Assembly: GCA_012931725.1 (NCBI GenBank)
Contig: CM022948.1
Span: 61,143,867-61,207,866, forward strand
Origin: Litsea cubeba
Taxonomy: Eukaryota; Streptophyta; Magnoliopsida; Laurales; Lauraceae
Direction: 5' to 3'
Length of the DNA stretch: 64,000 nt
Positions 1 to 11,819 of the stretch are shown here, piece by piece (position 1 is the stretch's first letter; every line of letters starts with the position of its first letter). Below the pieces are notes generated by a model that saw nothing but the letters and a program-made list of their open reading frames with translations, was not told where the DNA came from and did not search any database. The translations under genes were made by a program, and so were the position numbers.

Positions 1-485
1 GGCCCTACCTATAGAATAATAATATAATCTATACATTATTATTATTATTATTATAAGATTACAAAAGAGAAGAACTTCTGTGGGCCCCACCTATATAATA
101 AAAATATAATCTATACATTATTATTATTATTATTATAAGATTATAAAAGAGAAGAACTTGTGTGGGCCCCACCTATATAATAATAATATAATCTATACAT
201 TATTATTATTATTATAGAATTATAAATGAGAAGAACTTGTGTGGGCCGCACCTATTTAATAATAATATAATCTATATATTATTATTATTATTAAGAATAA
301 AATGACATAACTTGTGTGGGCCCCACTTAGATAATAATAATATAATCTATATATTATTATTACCATTCTAAAAGAGAAGAACTTAGGCCCCACTTATATA
401 ATAATAATAAGATTATAAAAGAGAAGAACTCGTGTGGGCCCCACCTATAGAATAATAGTATAATCCATACATTAAGAGTCTTGGG
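1..485. repeat. AT-rich tandem array, about seven units of 50-82 bp
   Basis: Units begin near 1, 82, 164, 243, 318, 386 and 436. Each pairs a GC-rich palindrome-like box (GTGTGGGCCCCAC) with a run of TTA/ATT triplets and an AAGAGAAGAACTT tail. The units shorten toward the right and the array runs off the left window edge. No coding potential is seen. Probably a minisatellite or the internal array of a transposon whose other part lies outside the window. Confidence 0.85.
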
Positions 486-784
486 TGCAGTGTTGCAACT
501 TTGACTGAGCCAAAGATAAAAATCTAACAAGGGTATTTTGGTCAGTCTTATGTAAATTTTATTCCATTTCGGGACTCATTCCAGTGTACCAAACGCAGGA
601 ACATGAATCAAAGTTTTATTACTAGGTTGATTCCTCAGCGTACCAAACGCTGGAATGTAAATGACTATTCCTGCCTCATTCCGTTCTAAACTCATTCCGG
701 TCTCGATTCCATTTCCGCCTACGACCATTCTAGCGAACCAAATGCTGCCTAAGTAATTTATGTTTTTTATGATGTTCTAATTGC
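486..784. other. Non-coding; probable one end of a TIR transposon near 749
   Basis: Contains repeated ACCAAACGC boxes and, ending at 749, CGAACCAAATGCTGCC followed by TAA. Read in reverse this is GGCAGCATTTGGTTCG preceded by TTA, which resembles PIF/Harbinger-type ends with 3-bp TWA target sites. I did not find the matching second end, so this may be a relic. The last 35 bases lead into the MULE reading frame that starts at 785. Confidence 0.35.
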
Positions 785-3109
785 ATGTCAGACGTTGAGC
801 ACCTAATAATCTTTCACTATGACGGTGAGTTTGAATTTGAGCTCAATCGTCCTCAATACAAGGGTGGAAGGCAAAAGTTGAGATATCTTTCGAGCAATGT
901 CACATTGAAAGAGTTGTCCAAAATTGCTTTGGAAGCATCGAGTTGGGCAAAAACTTTTGATGTGATAACTCTAAAGTATCTTTTACACAATGGCAATTAT
1001 TTTTTCTTGGTATCAATGGTATGTTAAAATTGTCAAGAAGCGAAGCAAAAGGGATATTATTATTCATTTCAAGAAGGCAATGTGATGAAGGCACTTTCCA
1101 ACACACTCCTAGCAATAGGTATGTTCTGAAGTTAAAACTATATTATAACATTTTCAGCCTGGATCGAAAGTAAATTTTTTTCTCATAACTCTATATTGCA
1201 GGTCTATACAGAATGAATGAAACGAGGTCATTCGAGATGCTCCGAGCACTACACTGCCTGATAAGAAATTAAAGGGCGTGCTGCCACCGTCACCTCCACC
1301 TTTTAAAGAATTTCTCACAGTCAATATAGAGGAGGATCACGATATCATTGTCTTATTTTGCAAACGATGATGAGTCCATGTTCGAAAGAATCAATGTAGA
1401 AATGGTTCATGTGAATGGAAGCGAAAGTGTGCACAGCTTCATAGGTGCTCCCACAACGAATGTGAACGGGAATGGAAGTGTAGCAGCTGCCGAACCAATT
1501 AAATAAGGTGTTGAAAGATGTACTACAAGCATAAATGAAGAAGATAACTTTTCAAAAGCTCCCCTCGTGGACACGAAGGTCCCTAATAGTGTCGTGCCCG
1601 AAGAAGGGACCGTCTCAGGTAGGGAGATGTGGCTAGGTATGGAGTTTCCTGATCGTGAGGCTTTTAGAAGAGCTATAGCAAAGTACGCAATATACAACAA
1701 CTTCACCTTGAAACACGAGAGGACTAACATGAAGATGGTCACAGTGAGTTGTAAAGGAGTCGATTGTCCCTGGCGTATACATGCCTCTATGGTAGATTCT
1801 GGTCCACACTTCAGAGTTCTAAAGTATAATTCCAAACATTGTTGCTCTAAACCACTTATGGGAATTGCACATCGGCAAGCAACCGCGAAGCTAGTTGCAG
1901 AGTTTATTGAAGAGAATGTGCGATGCAATAACGATCTTAGGCCTAAGGAAATCATCAATGAATGTCAGATTGAGTTTGGGACCCGCATTACATATAGGAA
2001 AGCCCATATGGCAAAGGAGCTTGCACCGTGCAAAGTGCGTGGATCGTACGAGGAGTCTTTTATGATATTGCCGCTCTATTGCAACGAGCTTTATAGAACC
2101 AACCCCAGTTCGTTCACTGCGTTGGACATCAGGAAAGATGACCGATTTAGACGCTTCTTTTGGTCCTTTGGTCCATGCTTAAGGTTATTCTAAACCTCTC
2201 TAAGGCCATTGATAACGGTGGATGGATCACAACTTCGTGGCAAATATCCAGGAGTGCTAATGGTGGCTGTAACACATGATGCAAATCATCAACTGTTCCC
2301 CATTGCATTTGCTTTTGCTAAAGCGGAGCGGCGTGATAGTTGAAAGTGGTTTCTTGCACACTTGTCCTTGTCGTTGGGTGAGCCAAAAAAATCTGACAAT
2401 TGTATCCGATTGTAAAAAATGTCTGATTCCGGCAGTATAAGTCATAATGCCAAGCGCAAAGCATTGTTTTTGTTGCCATCATATAGCGGAAAACATAAAG
2501 GCGGCTTTCAATGACAACGGAATTATAAGAAAGTTTTGGATCGCCGCGAGGGCATACCGACCTTGTGAGTATGATGCTTACATGGACCACATAAAAAGTG
2601 TAGACGAGCGTGCATATAATTACATCCATGTGATCGGCAGTCAGTTCTAGGCAACGGCATTTGCTCATGGACGCATGTATGACATGCTTACCAGCAATGC
2701 TACAGTGTGCACAAATAGTCTCCTAAAAGACACCCGAGTGCTCCCGATTACAAAGCAAGTGGAAGAGATATGTGCAGAACTCATGGAGTACTTTCAGAGA
2801 CGGTCAACTCAAGTACAAAGCATCACTTCACTACTAACTCCATACGTAGGAAAGTACCTAGTTTCAAAGATGGAAGAATCGCGAAGGCTGATGGTACGGG
2901 TAGCGGCATTTAATGAATATCAAGTGCAATCTTCAGAGTATGTTGATATAGTTAATCTAGATCGCAGGTCATGCTCGTGCCACAAATGGGACGTGATTAG
3001 GATCCCATGTTGCCATGCTGTTGCCGCCATGAAAGCGCGGAATATGAATCCATATGAGTATTGCGAGCACTGGTACCTCACAAAGCACATACAAGAAGAC
3101 GTACAGTGA
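785..3109 (+). pseudogene. Mutator-like (MULE) transposase, copy A, degenerate
   Basis: A mudrA-type transposase in pieces. 785-1027 encodes the N-terminal PB1-like domain. 1200-1566 is linker with stops. 1567-2193 encodes the Mu DNA-binding region (EMWLGMEFPDREAFRR, then CPWRIHAS) and the start of the transposase domain. 2218-2445 retains VDGSQLRGKYPGVL, where the first catalytic Asp sits, but has in-frame stops, one at a Trp codon after AERRDS. 2447-2650 and 2675-3109 carry the rest, ending in an intact SWIM zinc finger (CSCHKWDVIRIPCCHA). Domain order matches the better preserved - strand copy at 32364-34932, so the two are members of one family. Several frameshifts and stops make a functional product impossible. 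No PMD/Ulp1 gene and no terminal repeats were recognised around this copy. Confidence 0.9.
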
Positions 3110-3450
3110 TGTCATTCATGCAACCCGTGATAGAAAGCAATGAGAACAACATTTCGTAACCGGGAGAGTCCTCCCACAATTTGGTTAGCAAGCAACCAGG
3201 TTAACCAAATAAGAATAGGATCCGAGTTGAAGATCGACATCGCAAGCGAAGAATGACAACTTGTTCGGCTGTAGAGAGAGGGGTCACAACCGTGGGAGCT
3301 ACAAAAATCCGCCAGTTCAACAATGATGTTGATGGATTTAGTGTTTTGGGGCCGCTGATGTAATATTTTTTGTTTTGAGTATGTTTTTGGATAGTTTTGG
3401 TTGTATGCATGTTTATGAGAAGTTTATTAAAATGGCTGTAATGGTTTTCA
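3110..3450. other. 3' flank of MULE copy A, no gene seen
   Basis: Continues the degenerate tail of the transposase, with CATGCAACCCGTGATAG-like remnants of the post-SWIM region, then becomes T-rich non-coding sequence. No separate gene is supported. Confidence 0.5.
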
Positions 3451-3610
3451 ATGCATTTTTGGATGTTTGTATATAAATTATCATTTCTTTTGAAAAGATG
3501 TTTTGCATTTTTGGATGTTTGTGTACAAATTATCATTTCTTTCCTCAAAGATGTTTTGCATTTTTTGATGTTTTTGTATAAATTATCATTTCTTTTGAAA
3601 AGAGGTATGG
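3451..3610. repeat. Three tandem copies of a 52-bp unit
   Basis: Units start at about 3453, 3505 and 3558 with GCATTTTTGGATGTTTGT and end in AAATTATCATTTCTTTTGA. They differ by a few substitutions. The short open frames over this stretch are a by-product of the repeat and show no protein-family similarity. Confidence 0.85.
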
Positions 3611-3699
3611 AACCCAATATTTTGTTGTGGAAGATGATGTAATGCGTGTACGCAATGCAATGATTTTTGCATAAAGTACGTGGAGTAGCTCATTACATG

Positions 3700-4655
3700 G
3701 TCGATGATGACCTTAGCTTTGTAAAATAAGGTCACCACCGACGCAGGCTTTCTTTTCTTTTTTTTTTTAATAAAAGTTGTAACTTTTCCAAACGATTTTT
3801 GGGAAAAATTCAAAGAATGGGTCGGTGATGACCTTAGCTTTGTAAAATAAGGTCACCACCGACGCAGGCTACCTTCTTTTTTTTTTTTTAATAAAAGTTG
3901 TAACTTTTCCAAATAATTTTTGGGAAAAATTCAAAGTATGGGTCGGTGATGACCTTAGCTTTGTAAAATAAGGTCACCACCGACGCAGACTTTCTTTTTT
4001 TTCTTTTAACAAAAGTTGTAACTTTTCCAAGCAGTTTTTGGCAAAAATTCTAAGTATAGGTCGGTGATGACCTTAGCTTTGTAAAATAAAGTCACCACCG
4101 ACGCAGGCTTTTTTTTTTTAACAAAAGTGTTAACTTTTCCAAGCTAATTTTGGCAAAATTTCTAAGTATGGGTCGGTGATGATCTTAGCTTTGTAAAATA
4201 AGTCACCACCGACACAAGTTTTTTTTTTTAAAACAAAAGTTGTAACTTTTCCAAGCTAATTTTGGCAAAAATTTTAAGTCTGGGTCGGTGATGACCTTAG
4301 CTTTGTAAAAAAAGGTCAGCACCGACGCAGGTATCCTAATTTTTCGACCAAAAGTTGTAACTTTTCCATGAGTCCTCAGGTATTTGAGTGCTACAGCGTC
4401 GGTGATGACCTTAGCTTTGTAAAATAAGGTCACCACCGACGTAGGTATCCCACTTTTTCAAGCAAAAGTTGTAACTTTTCCATGCATCCTTATTTATTTT
4501 GAGTGCTACAGCGTCGGTGATGACCTAAGCGTTGTAAAATAGGGTCACCACCGACGCATGTATCCTCATTTTTCGACCAAAAGTTGTAACTTTACCATAC
4601 ACTCTCAGGTATTTTTAGTGCTACAGCGTCGGTGATGACCTTATTTAAACAGGAA
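3700..4655. repeat. Nine-copy tandem array of hairpin units (112-121 bp)
   Basis: Units start at 3700, 3821, 3942, 4060, 4172, 4284, 4398, 4513 and 4628. Each opens with GTCGGTGATGACCTTA and, after a short A/T loop, closes with TAAGGTCACCACCGAC. The two arms are near-perfect inverted repeats with one mismatch, kept in nearly every unit. Between hairpins lies AAAAGTTGTAACTTTTCC, itself a short palindrome. The first six units share a T-rich spacer and the last three share another (GTGCTACAGCGTCGG). The last copy is truncated after its left arm. It lies downstream of MULE copy A and could be a subterminal array of that or another DNA transposon. Confidence 0.9.
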
Positions 4656-5869
4656 AAAAAATGAATTGCTGGGACTATGACATTTACATCAAAATACTGG
4701 AGCGATGAGTGAGAATTTTGTTTCCAACACAACTATTCTTTTCAATTCTTAGGTTTACAATGGAATGTGATTCAACTCATAGGGTCAACCTAGCATTATT
4801 TTCAAGTGATTTTTAACTCAAATCAAAGCCTATTTATATTCAAAGACAAACTTTATTTTTATTAATATAATGCAACTAAAGTTGAAATGGGTTTGAATAT
4901 TGGACACAAATCTAATCTTATATATTTAAGTACTTTAGTACTTGGGACTATAGTTCAACCTTACTGATTAACACATTTCTTTTTGCCATTTTTTTTATCT
5001 TTATTTAGTTATATACAATGGCTAAAAAGAGCGGCAAATGGTTGTCTTGGATTCATTTATTTTAAAAGGACAACTTCATTTTAGAAGGATAAAAAAATGA
5101 GAATAGAGAACTTGATATAGTGTTCGTTGGGGCTTTTTCTCATATTTTAAATGCATTCAACATTCTCAGATTGAATAATATCTTATGGACAAGTATCTCA
5201 AATAAATCAAGATCTCAGATTAGATCAATGCGAATCTCTTTGCTGTCGTTTGTAGCTGATCTAAGACCGCTAGGCGCTGCACGTTTTGAGCTTTCTTCAC
5301 GTTTCGTGCATCCATGCAATGTGCTCCCTTTAAGCATGGTCACATCATCATTGTGCTTTTAGATCGCTACTGGATGGGATTCTTGATGCCGATTAATTAA
5401 TTTGTAACTATGATTTGTTGTCTTGATGTGATTTCTGGGTGTCATGATCACTATACTTTTTTTTCATTGATTACTTTCGGTGTTGTAGTGGGCATGTGTA
5501 TGGTCATGAATCATGATCCTCCAAGATCAATGGAATTAAAGGCCCATTTTTTTAGAAAGACTTTGATTTCCACTTTCATTACTCTGTGTACAGAACGTGG
5601 CATAGTATATATATTGGGGCATTCGGCGATAGGTCCCTCAACATTTCACTTTATGGCCTTAGATCCACAAAAAAAAATCATAAAGTCAAAGGTCCCTCCC
5701 ACACTTTCACATACCCGAAATATCTAATTTACCCTTTCTTTAAATCATAACCCATGATTGGTGGGATATCCCATAATAATGGCCAACTAACATTTAATTG
5801 CCCACGATTAATGGAATCCCCAGATTTTCAAATAAATTCTAAAAACACAAAAAAAAATTCAAAATAACG
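4656..5869. other. AT-rich non-coding DNA
   Basis: No conserved reading frame, RNA gene or terminal repeat was recognised. Open frames at 5120-5362 and 5410-5727 have no recognisable domains or codon bias and are treated as chance. Confidence 0.5.
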
Positions 5870-6560
5870 AAAACAAATTTTAAAAAATGAAATAATTTTG
5901 AAAAATGCAATAATTTTTAAAAAAAGCAATATATAATCAAATAACGTAAATAAATTTAAAAAGATGCAAATAAGTTTCAAAATATTCAAATAAATCTCAG
6001 AAAATACAAATAAATTTCAAAAGATTCAAATAAATCTCAAAAGATCCAAATAAAATTCTAAAAAATGCAAATAAATTTAAAATAACGAAAATAAATTTTA
6101 AAAAATACAATAATTTAAAAAAAATGCAATAAATTTGAAAAGATACAAATAAATTTCAAAAGACACAAATAAACTTAAAAAACGGACATAGATTTCCAAA
6201 AATGTCAATAAATTTGCTAAAAAACTCAGATAAATTTTGAAAAAAACTCATATAAATTTACCAAAAACACAAAGAAGTATGACAGAAAACAGATAAATTT
6301 GAACAACACTCGGATAAATTTGACAAAAACTCAGATAAATTTGAACAAAACTCAGATAAATTTACCAAAAACTCAGATAAATTTTGAGAAAAAACTCAGA
6401 TAGATTTACAAAAAACACAAAGAAATATGAAAGAAAATAGATAAATTTGAACAACCCTCAGATAAATATGACAGAAAACAGATAAATTTGAACAACACTC
6501 AGATAAATTTGACAGAAAATAGATAAATTTGAAAAAAGCTCAGATAAATTTGACAAAAGA
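5870..6560. repeat. Degenerate minisatellite, AAATAAATTT-type units
   Basis: About 700 bp of irregular 16-22 bp units. The left half is built on CAAATAAATTTCAAAAGA, the right half on AACTCAGATAAATTTGA. Base composition is extremely A-rich on the + strand. There is no coding signal. Confidence 0.85.
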
Positions 6561-8190
6561 GATAAATAGAGCCAAAGAGCGATCACCGGGGAGACGTCAG
6601 TCCTCCACGAAATTCCCCTCTCATCCGTTTATCCATCTCAATCCCTTCTTGTCACCACCTCTGTCGACACCACGCCATTTACATCTTCCATCTCCACTAC
6701 AGAAAAGTAAAAAAAAAAAAAAAATACAGACCATCATCACTACCCACCCACCATTCTTCTGCTTCTGGACTCATAACCGAGCTGAAGACGGGTCGGGTCA
6801 ACATGGCCTGGCCCGGAAGTTGGCTTGTGGCAGAACAAAGGGACAAGGGTGATCGGAAATCCCCATCTGATGCGCATCCCAGACCAAATCGTTTTGCTTC
6901 TTTGTCATGCACACATGATGGCCACTTTGTTGTTTTTGGTGAAGGAGCTGGGCCCTCACTGCAACCTACTAAAGGTCGCATAATACTCTTTCTCTTAAAA
7001 ATCAAGGAGAGAATAGATGAAGAAGAATTACAAGAAAGAAAGAGAGAGAAGAAAGCAAGTCCACCTTATAATTATTAAATTATGGTGGCATCATCGAGAG
7101 AGAGAGACAAGCTTCTCTTATTTGTATCGGTCAGTATAATACACATAAGCAAAATGATCAAATCTCAAGAGAAAGAAAGGCAGGCATGGTGTGATTCGTG
7201 TGTTGGCCCTTCCTTGATTCTCTTCTCCTTCTCGGGTCGGGTCAACATGGCCTGGCCCGGAAGTTGGCTTGCAGCAGAACACAGGGCCAGGGGTGATTGG
7301 AAATCCTAATCCCTTGGCGATGCTGTCTCTCTCTCTCCTTGCGCGAATCACGAGGTAGAAACCAACAGCGGCACAAATTCAAACGAATTTTAGATGACTA
7401 CTTCCAAACGGCCTTGGAAGTAGATGACTAGCTTAGCATGTGAAGCATAACCTGCTCCCATGGCACGCATTTTAGAGGGCTTACGCTATTTTCTCCAACA
7501 ATTCCAACGATTCTGACGACACTGCTGTTGCTCTTAGGAGAAGTAGAAAGATTGGAACCCTTATCCTTCTGCTTCTCTGCTTCTAATGTTGCTGAGATTC
7601 GCAAATTACCATGTTTTCCAACGGTAAGCTAGTCTCTCTCTATACTTCCAAGGCCGTTTGGATTTGGATTTTTCTCTGATATCAGTTTGTTTAGGAAGGA
7701 GGGAGGAGGAAGATCGAGAGGATTTAGGAAGGAAGATTTGAAATTTGAAATTTCAAAATTTTATGTCTAAAACGGTTGAGAGGGCAATCTAGTCCAGAAA
7801 AATGAGATCATGTGGATACAGGGACCTAAGGCTAGAAAAAGTCTAGCTGAGTGGACCAGAGGCCTTAACAAGTTTTTTGCTTGGACTGGAGGCTGGATAC
7901 ATTCAACTCTAGGGACCTTTTGCTAATTTTGCCTATATTTTATTTGATACACATTGATGGTGACACCTCATGCACTCTACTCTAAAAAATTAACATCATG
8001 GTCGGTCCCTAAGTATATTTAAGATGACGTCTGGTCCGCCCAGGATGATGGCACTGATCCAACAAGTTTTGCTAAATTTCTTAGATTTCCAAACATATTC
8101 TTTTAAGTACATGTATGGCCGATCACATCAGTAGGTCCCAGATTTTAATGGATTTACTTCTATTATTTTATAAAGGTGGGACTTACCAAA
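6561..8190. other. Non-coding region with a duplicated 74-bp segment
   Basis: 6789-6862 and 7233-7306 are direct copies, both 74 bp, each starting CGGGTCGGGTCAACATGG and ending GGAAATCC. This explains the related small open frames at 6803-7078 and 7082-7309. Nothing else of note was recognised apart from purine-rich runs such as AGAGAGAGAGA near 7097. Confidence 0.6.
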
Positions 8191-8195
8191 GTTGT

Positions 8196-8470
8196 GAGTG
8201 CCAGTTGCAAACGGTCAAAAAGGCAATATGGGCATTTCTCGTGCACTGCAAGTAATAAACAGAGAGTGCCACTCATGTTCTTTATTTCGGATTTTACCGG
8301 AAAATAAATTTTATTTGACCGTTGTACGGAATAATGAAAAGTATTTTTTGCTGTGCATGAGATTATTTATCCTGCCATATTTTTCTTTTCTTTTTTTTTT
8401 ATTTTTTTTATAAGGGACGATAGCGTCATCCAAAATAAACATGGGTGACGCTAGCGTCATTTTTAGCTAT
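8196..8470. repeat. Possible relic of the same MULE family as 9769-10766
   Basis: 8411-8462 holds TAGCGTCATCC and GGGTGACGCTAGCGTCA, close to the GTGACTATAGCGTCACCATGG terminal-repeat core of the non-autonomous MULE at 9769-10766. Only one arm is recognisable and no target duplication was found, so this is a weak call. Confidence 0.3.
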
Positions 8471-8613
8471 AAATTTTCTGCTCCAAATCCAACTTTTCTT
8501 CATCCATTTTCCCTCATCCCTTTTCAGATCTTCTTCTCTACTTCCAGCTACTCCACCATTGGGCAATAAAACATCATTGCAATTAAGTAAAAGTTAAAAA
8601 AATTCCGTAAACA

Positions 8614-8687
8614 GGGATGCATGTAATATGAACGACTCGGGATTGAATAAGGGATGCATGTAATATGAACGACTCGGGATTGAATAA
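8614..8687. repeat. Perfect 37-bp tandem duplication
   Basis: Two adjacent copies start at 8614 and 8651 with GGGATGCATGTAATATGAAC. There is no associated gene. Confidence 0.9.
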
Positions 8688-8690
8688 TGG

Positions 8691-9759
8691 AGCGAACCCA
8701 GGGTTAAATTCCCTATTGACATTTGGTTGGTCACATTGGACCGTCAATTACCACTAGATTTTACCACTGACAAGATTCAATGCTATTTTGGGAAAGGGTT
8801 GAAAATTATTTAGAATTTGAAGTTGATGCCAAGATTCTATTAATGCCCTATGAAATGAAGAAAACAGAGAACCTTCTATGATGCATAGATTAAGAAAGAG
8901 AGATTGAAAAAGACAACACACAAACGGTTAAGTGGAGCTTTACCTTTTTGTGGGGTGAATAATCTAGGGCAGTTTTGGAGGAAGAGGACTTCAAGTAAGG
9001 ATTTAGGGATGTAGTAGGAGAGCCAACTTACAATCCAACAAGTGGGCATCACTTTAATGATCATTGTAGCATTGAGACAGCTAAAGTCCGAATGATACCA
9101 GTTGCATTTAGTGTCTGTTTGCTTCATGTAGTTGAATTGCCAAGAATCCAAGACTTTGTATTTCTTTCTCTCCTCTGCTTCTAACTCTGCAGCCATATAC
9201 AGATAACTCTACTCAAAATTGTTAGATCTATGATTATATGAATGTTTTTTAAGCCAACAACGTTTAAGATGGTCAATGCAAAAAATGGTGGCCCTGATAC
9301 GTAAAAGCTTAAAAAGACTGCAAAAGAAGGAGAACTAGTCAATCGACACAATAAAATACTTTAATAAGAGTCTAACCAAAATTCAACAAAACCGTTCAAT
9401 TTATAGTACAGTAAAAATTACTTTTAACTTAATTAAACAAACGATTCTCAATCTTCTCACAGAGTAAACAGTAAAAAGGTTTCCTAAACTCGATCATAGT
9501 AACCTCATTCAAACAGTGTCTGAGAATTATCTTGTGAGCATTCAATGCAAATCTCTCCAATCCCGTGTCGAGCTCCCTCCAGAATCAATGAACTGATACA
9601 AATAAACAAAATTTGAGAAGGTTAATTTCAACTTAGTATAAATGAGGACAAAACGTCAAACACCATATGTGCGATTCCAATGACAAACTTGAATTTTTGT
9701 TTATATGGTTTTGGAACTGTAACCCTAACAAGAACATGACAATAAAATATAGAGCAAAA
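8691..9759. other. Non-coding DNA
   Basis: No gene, RNA or repeat structure that I can support. The open frame on the - strand at 8876-9196 has no recognisable domain. Confidence 0.45.
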
Positions 9760-10775
9760 AATCATAAAGGGGATTTTACTGAAAAAATCCCGAAATGTAG
9801 CTATATATCCCGAAAGGTCCTCACAATTTGTATATTACTAATGAGGTCCTTTCGCTAATTTTTTATATTTTTTTATACTTTTTTTTATGAGTGACTATAG
9901 CGTCACCATGGGCGACGCGAGCGTCGCTCATCACACCCCATGCGTCGCTCACACCTTCTTCCCTTCTTTTCTTTTCCTTTCTTTCTCTTCTTCCTCCTCC
10001 TCTTTCTTTTCCTTTCTTTCTTTCTCTTGCAGCATGAGCTAATCTAGTAGCTTTGGATCAAGGGAGATGGATTCATGTCTACATAGAAAAGTTAACATGA
10101 ACTCATTTTGTACAAATGAAACTCACAAACTCACAAATGAAGCCATTAATCTTTTTGAACAAATGAAACTCACAAACGTCCCCAATCTAACGCAGGCCAA
10201 TAGGTTGGACGTTAATGGCGAATAACGCATTGGATCGGTTTGTAGAGGATTGCGGAAGTCCAGGATCCTTTAACTGCACGCTCTTACATATGCTTTACAG
10301 AGTTGGGGACCTTTTTGACTTTCTGTCCCATATTCGAAAGTTCCCTTCCTGCTTCCCAAGTTTATGCCAAGAGCACATGGGCTGACCTTCAATTATGGAA
10401 CGAATGCATAGGTGTTTGAAGCTGTCCTACAATGTGCATCCAATGGCAAACTCATCCATCAGCAATCATATTTGTTTGTTTGCAATGGAGTGGAACAAGG
10501 GAGTGAAATAAAATTCTTGAAAAGGTATTTGTGGAGATTGCAAGAAGACAATGTTTGTCGCGATTAGGAAAAGAAAAGAAGGGAAGAAGGTGTGATGAGT
10601 GACGTATGGGGTGCGATGAGCGATGCGAGCGTCGCCCATGGTGACGCTATTGTCACTCATAAAAAAATATAAAAAATTAGCGAAAGAACCTCATTAATGA
10701 TATACAAATTGCGAGGACCTTTCGAAATATATAGTTATATTTCAGATTTTTTTCAGTAAAATCCCCAATCATAAA
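9760..10775. mobile_element. Non-autonomous MULE with ~200-bp TIRs and a 9-bp target duplication
   Basis: The element body is 9769-10766 (998 bp). It is flanked by the perfect 9-bp direct repeat AATCATAAA at 9760-9768 and 10767-10775, the size expected for Mutator insertions. The left arm begins GGGGATTTTACTGAAAAAA and the right arm is its inverse. The arms stay similar for about 200-210 bp each (9769-9978 and about 10567-10766), passing through GGTCCTC.CAATTTGTATAT and GCGTCACCATGGGCGACGC. The ~590-bp interior is non-repetitive, richer in GC, and lacks a transposase. Such MULEs often carry captured gene fragments. One frame at 10139-10192 reads EAINLFEQMKLTNVPNL, which resembles a pentatricopeptide-repeat helix pair, but stops follow and the assignment is weak. 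Confidence 0.92.
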
Positions 10776-11339
10776 TAACTAGAAATGTACATAAGGCTGA
10801 TGGAGCAAATTTGTCAAACTGAGGTCCCATTTGGATACCACCCAAAATAACATCTTTTGACATTTTCGTCACTCCGAATGATGATTTGAATCTAAAACTG
10901 CCAAAATAAAATAAAATCAAATAAAATCAAATAAAATCATTCGGTTTTGACTCGCAATTTTAGTTCATCCCCAAAAGTAGAAAACTACTAAACAATCAAT
11001 CGCCAAACAAATGCAACTCAGAAATCAAACCAAAACACAAATTGAACTAAATCTTACAACGGATCGCTCGATTTCATTTGCCACAAAGCCCCATACGACC
11101 ATCCATTCCTGCAGTAGAGCATCCGAACTTCGAAAGCATATGTCGAAAACAAACAATTTCAGTCTTACCTAAGTAGAAAAGCGGTTTTCCTGCAATCATT
11201 TGATAGTTACGAGCTTCAGTTTGTCACTGAATTGACAAAGGAAAAGCAATATTCATCAAACATATCTACGGTTTTTTTTTTTTTTTTTAGCTTAGATTGT
11301 AAGCAAACAGAGATTCGATGACAAAAAAACATCATAACA
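10776..11339. other. Non-coding DNA
   Basis: No gene or structured repeat recognised apart from a short ATAAAATCAA triplication near 10915-10937 and a poly-T tract near 11272-11289. Confidence 0.45.
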
Positions 11340-11665
11340 AAAAAAATGAAAAATGATAAAAACACGAAAGAGATCTGAGCAGATCTTAGAGAATGATGAA
11401 AAAATCGAAAGAGATCTGAGCAGATTTGTTGAGAGGATCATAAAAAGAAAAAAAATCAAAAAATAAAAAAAAAAATGAAAGAGATCTGAGCAGATCTGAC
11501 CTTGAAATCGCCTAAATGAAAACCATCAAAATGAAAGAGATCTGAGCAGATCTAACCTTGAAATCGCCTAAATGAAAACCATCAAAATGAAAAAGATCTG
11601 AGCAGATCTGACCTTGAAATCGCCTAAGTGAAAACCAACAACATGAAAGAGATCGGTTTTGAAAA
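11340..11665. repeat. Tandem ~56-bp units around AGAGATCTGAGCAGATCT
   Basis: The palindrome-containing core AGATCTGAGCAGATCT recurs five times. In the last three units it is followed by the conserved spacer GACCTTGAAATCGCCTAA. The array abuts the left boundary of MULE element B and may belong to its target or to its outer end. Confidence 0.75.
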
Positions 11666-11702
11666 GGCAATAGCAAATCTGGTTTCGGATTCGGCTTAAA
11701 AA

Positions 11703-11800
11703 TGAGCCATGACCTGGAAACCCACCCAGTAGGTTTTTAGAGACGAGGACCCCTTTCGGTTTTTTTTTATATGTACATTGAAGTTGTCGATATCGACAAT
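11703..11800 (+). repeat. Left terminal inverted repeat of MULE element B
   Basis: Contains TTTTTAGAGACGAGGACCCC, poly-T, then GTTGTCGATATCGACAATTG at 11783-11802, which includes a perfect 16-bp palindrome. The inner T-rich and palindromic parts match the right end better than the outermost 20 bp do. Confidence 0.7.
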
Positions 11801-11819
11801 TGGTGCGTTTATACTAAAA

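Noticed and set aside
1407..1958. 183-codon open frame on the - strand
   Set aside because: Antisense shadow of MULE copy A; the + strand frame carries the conserved DNA-binding motifs.
3700..4655. Helitron or LTR origin of the hairpin array
   Set aside because: No TC...CTRR ends, no primer-binding site or polypurine tract, and no long terminal repeats were seen around it.
11703..11703. Target-site duplication for MULE element B
   Set aside because: I compared 9-11 bp outside several possible termini and found no convincing match, so no duplication is claimed.
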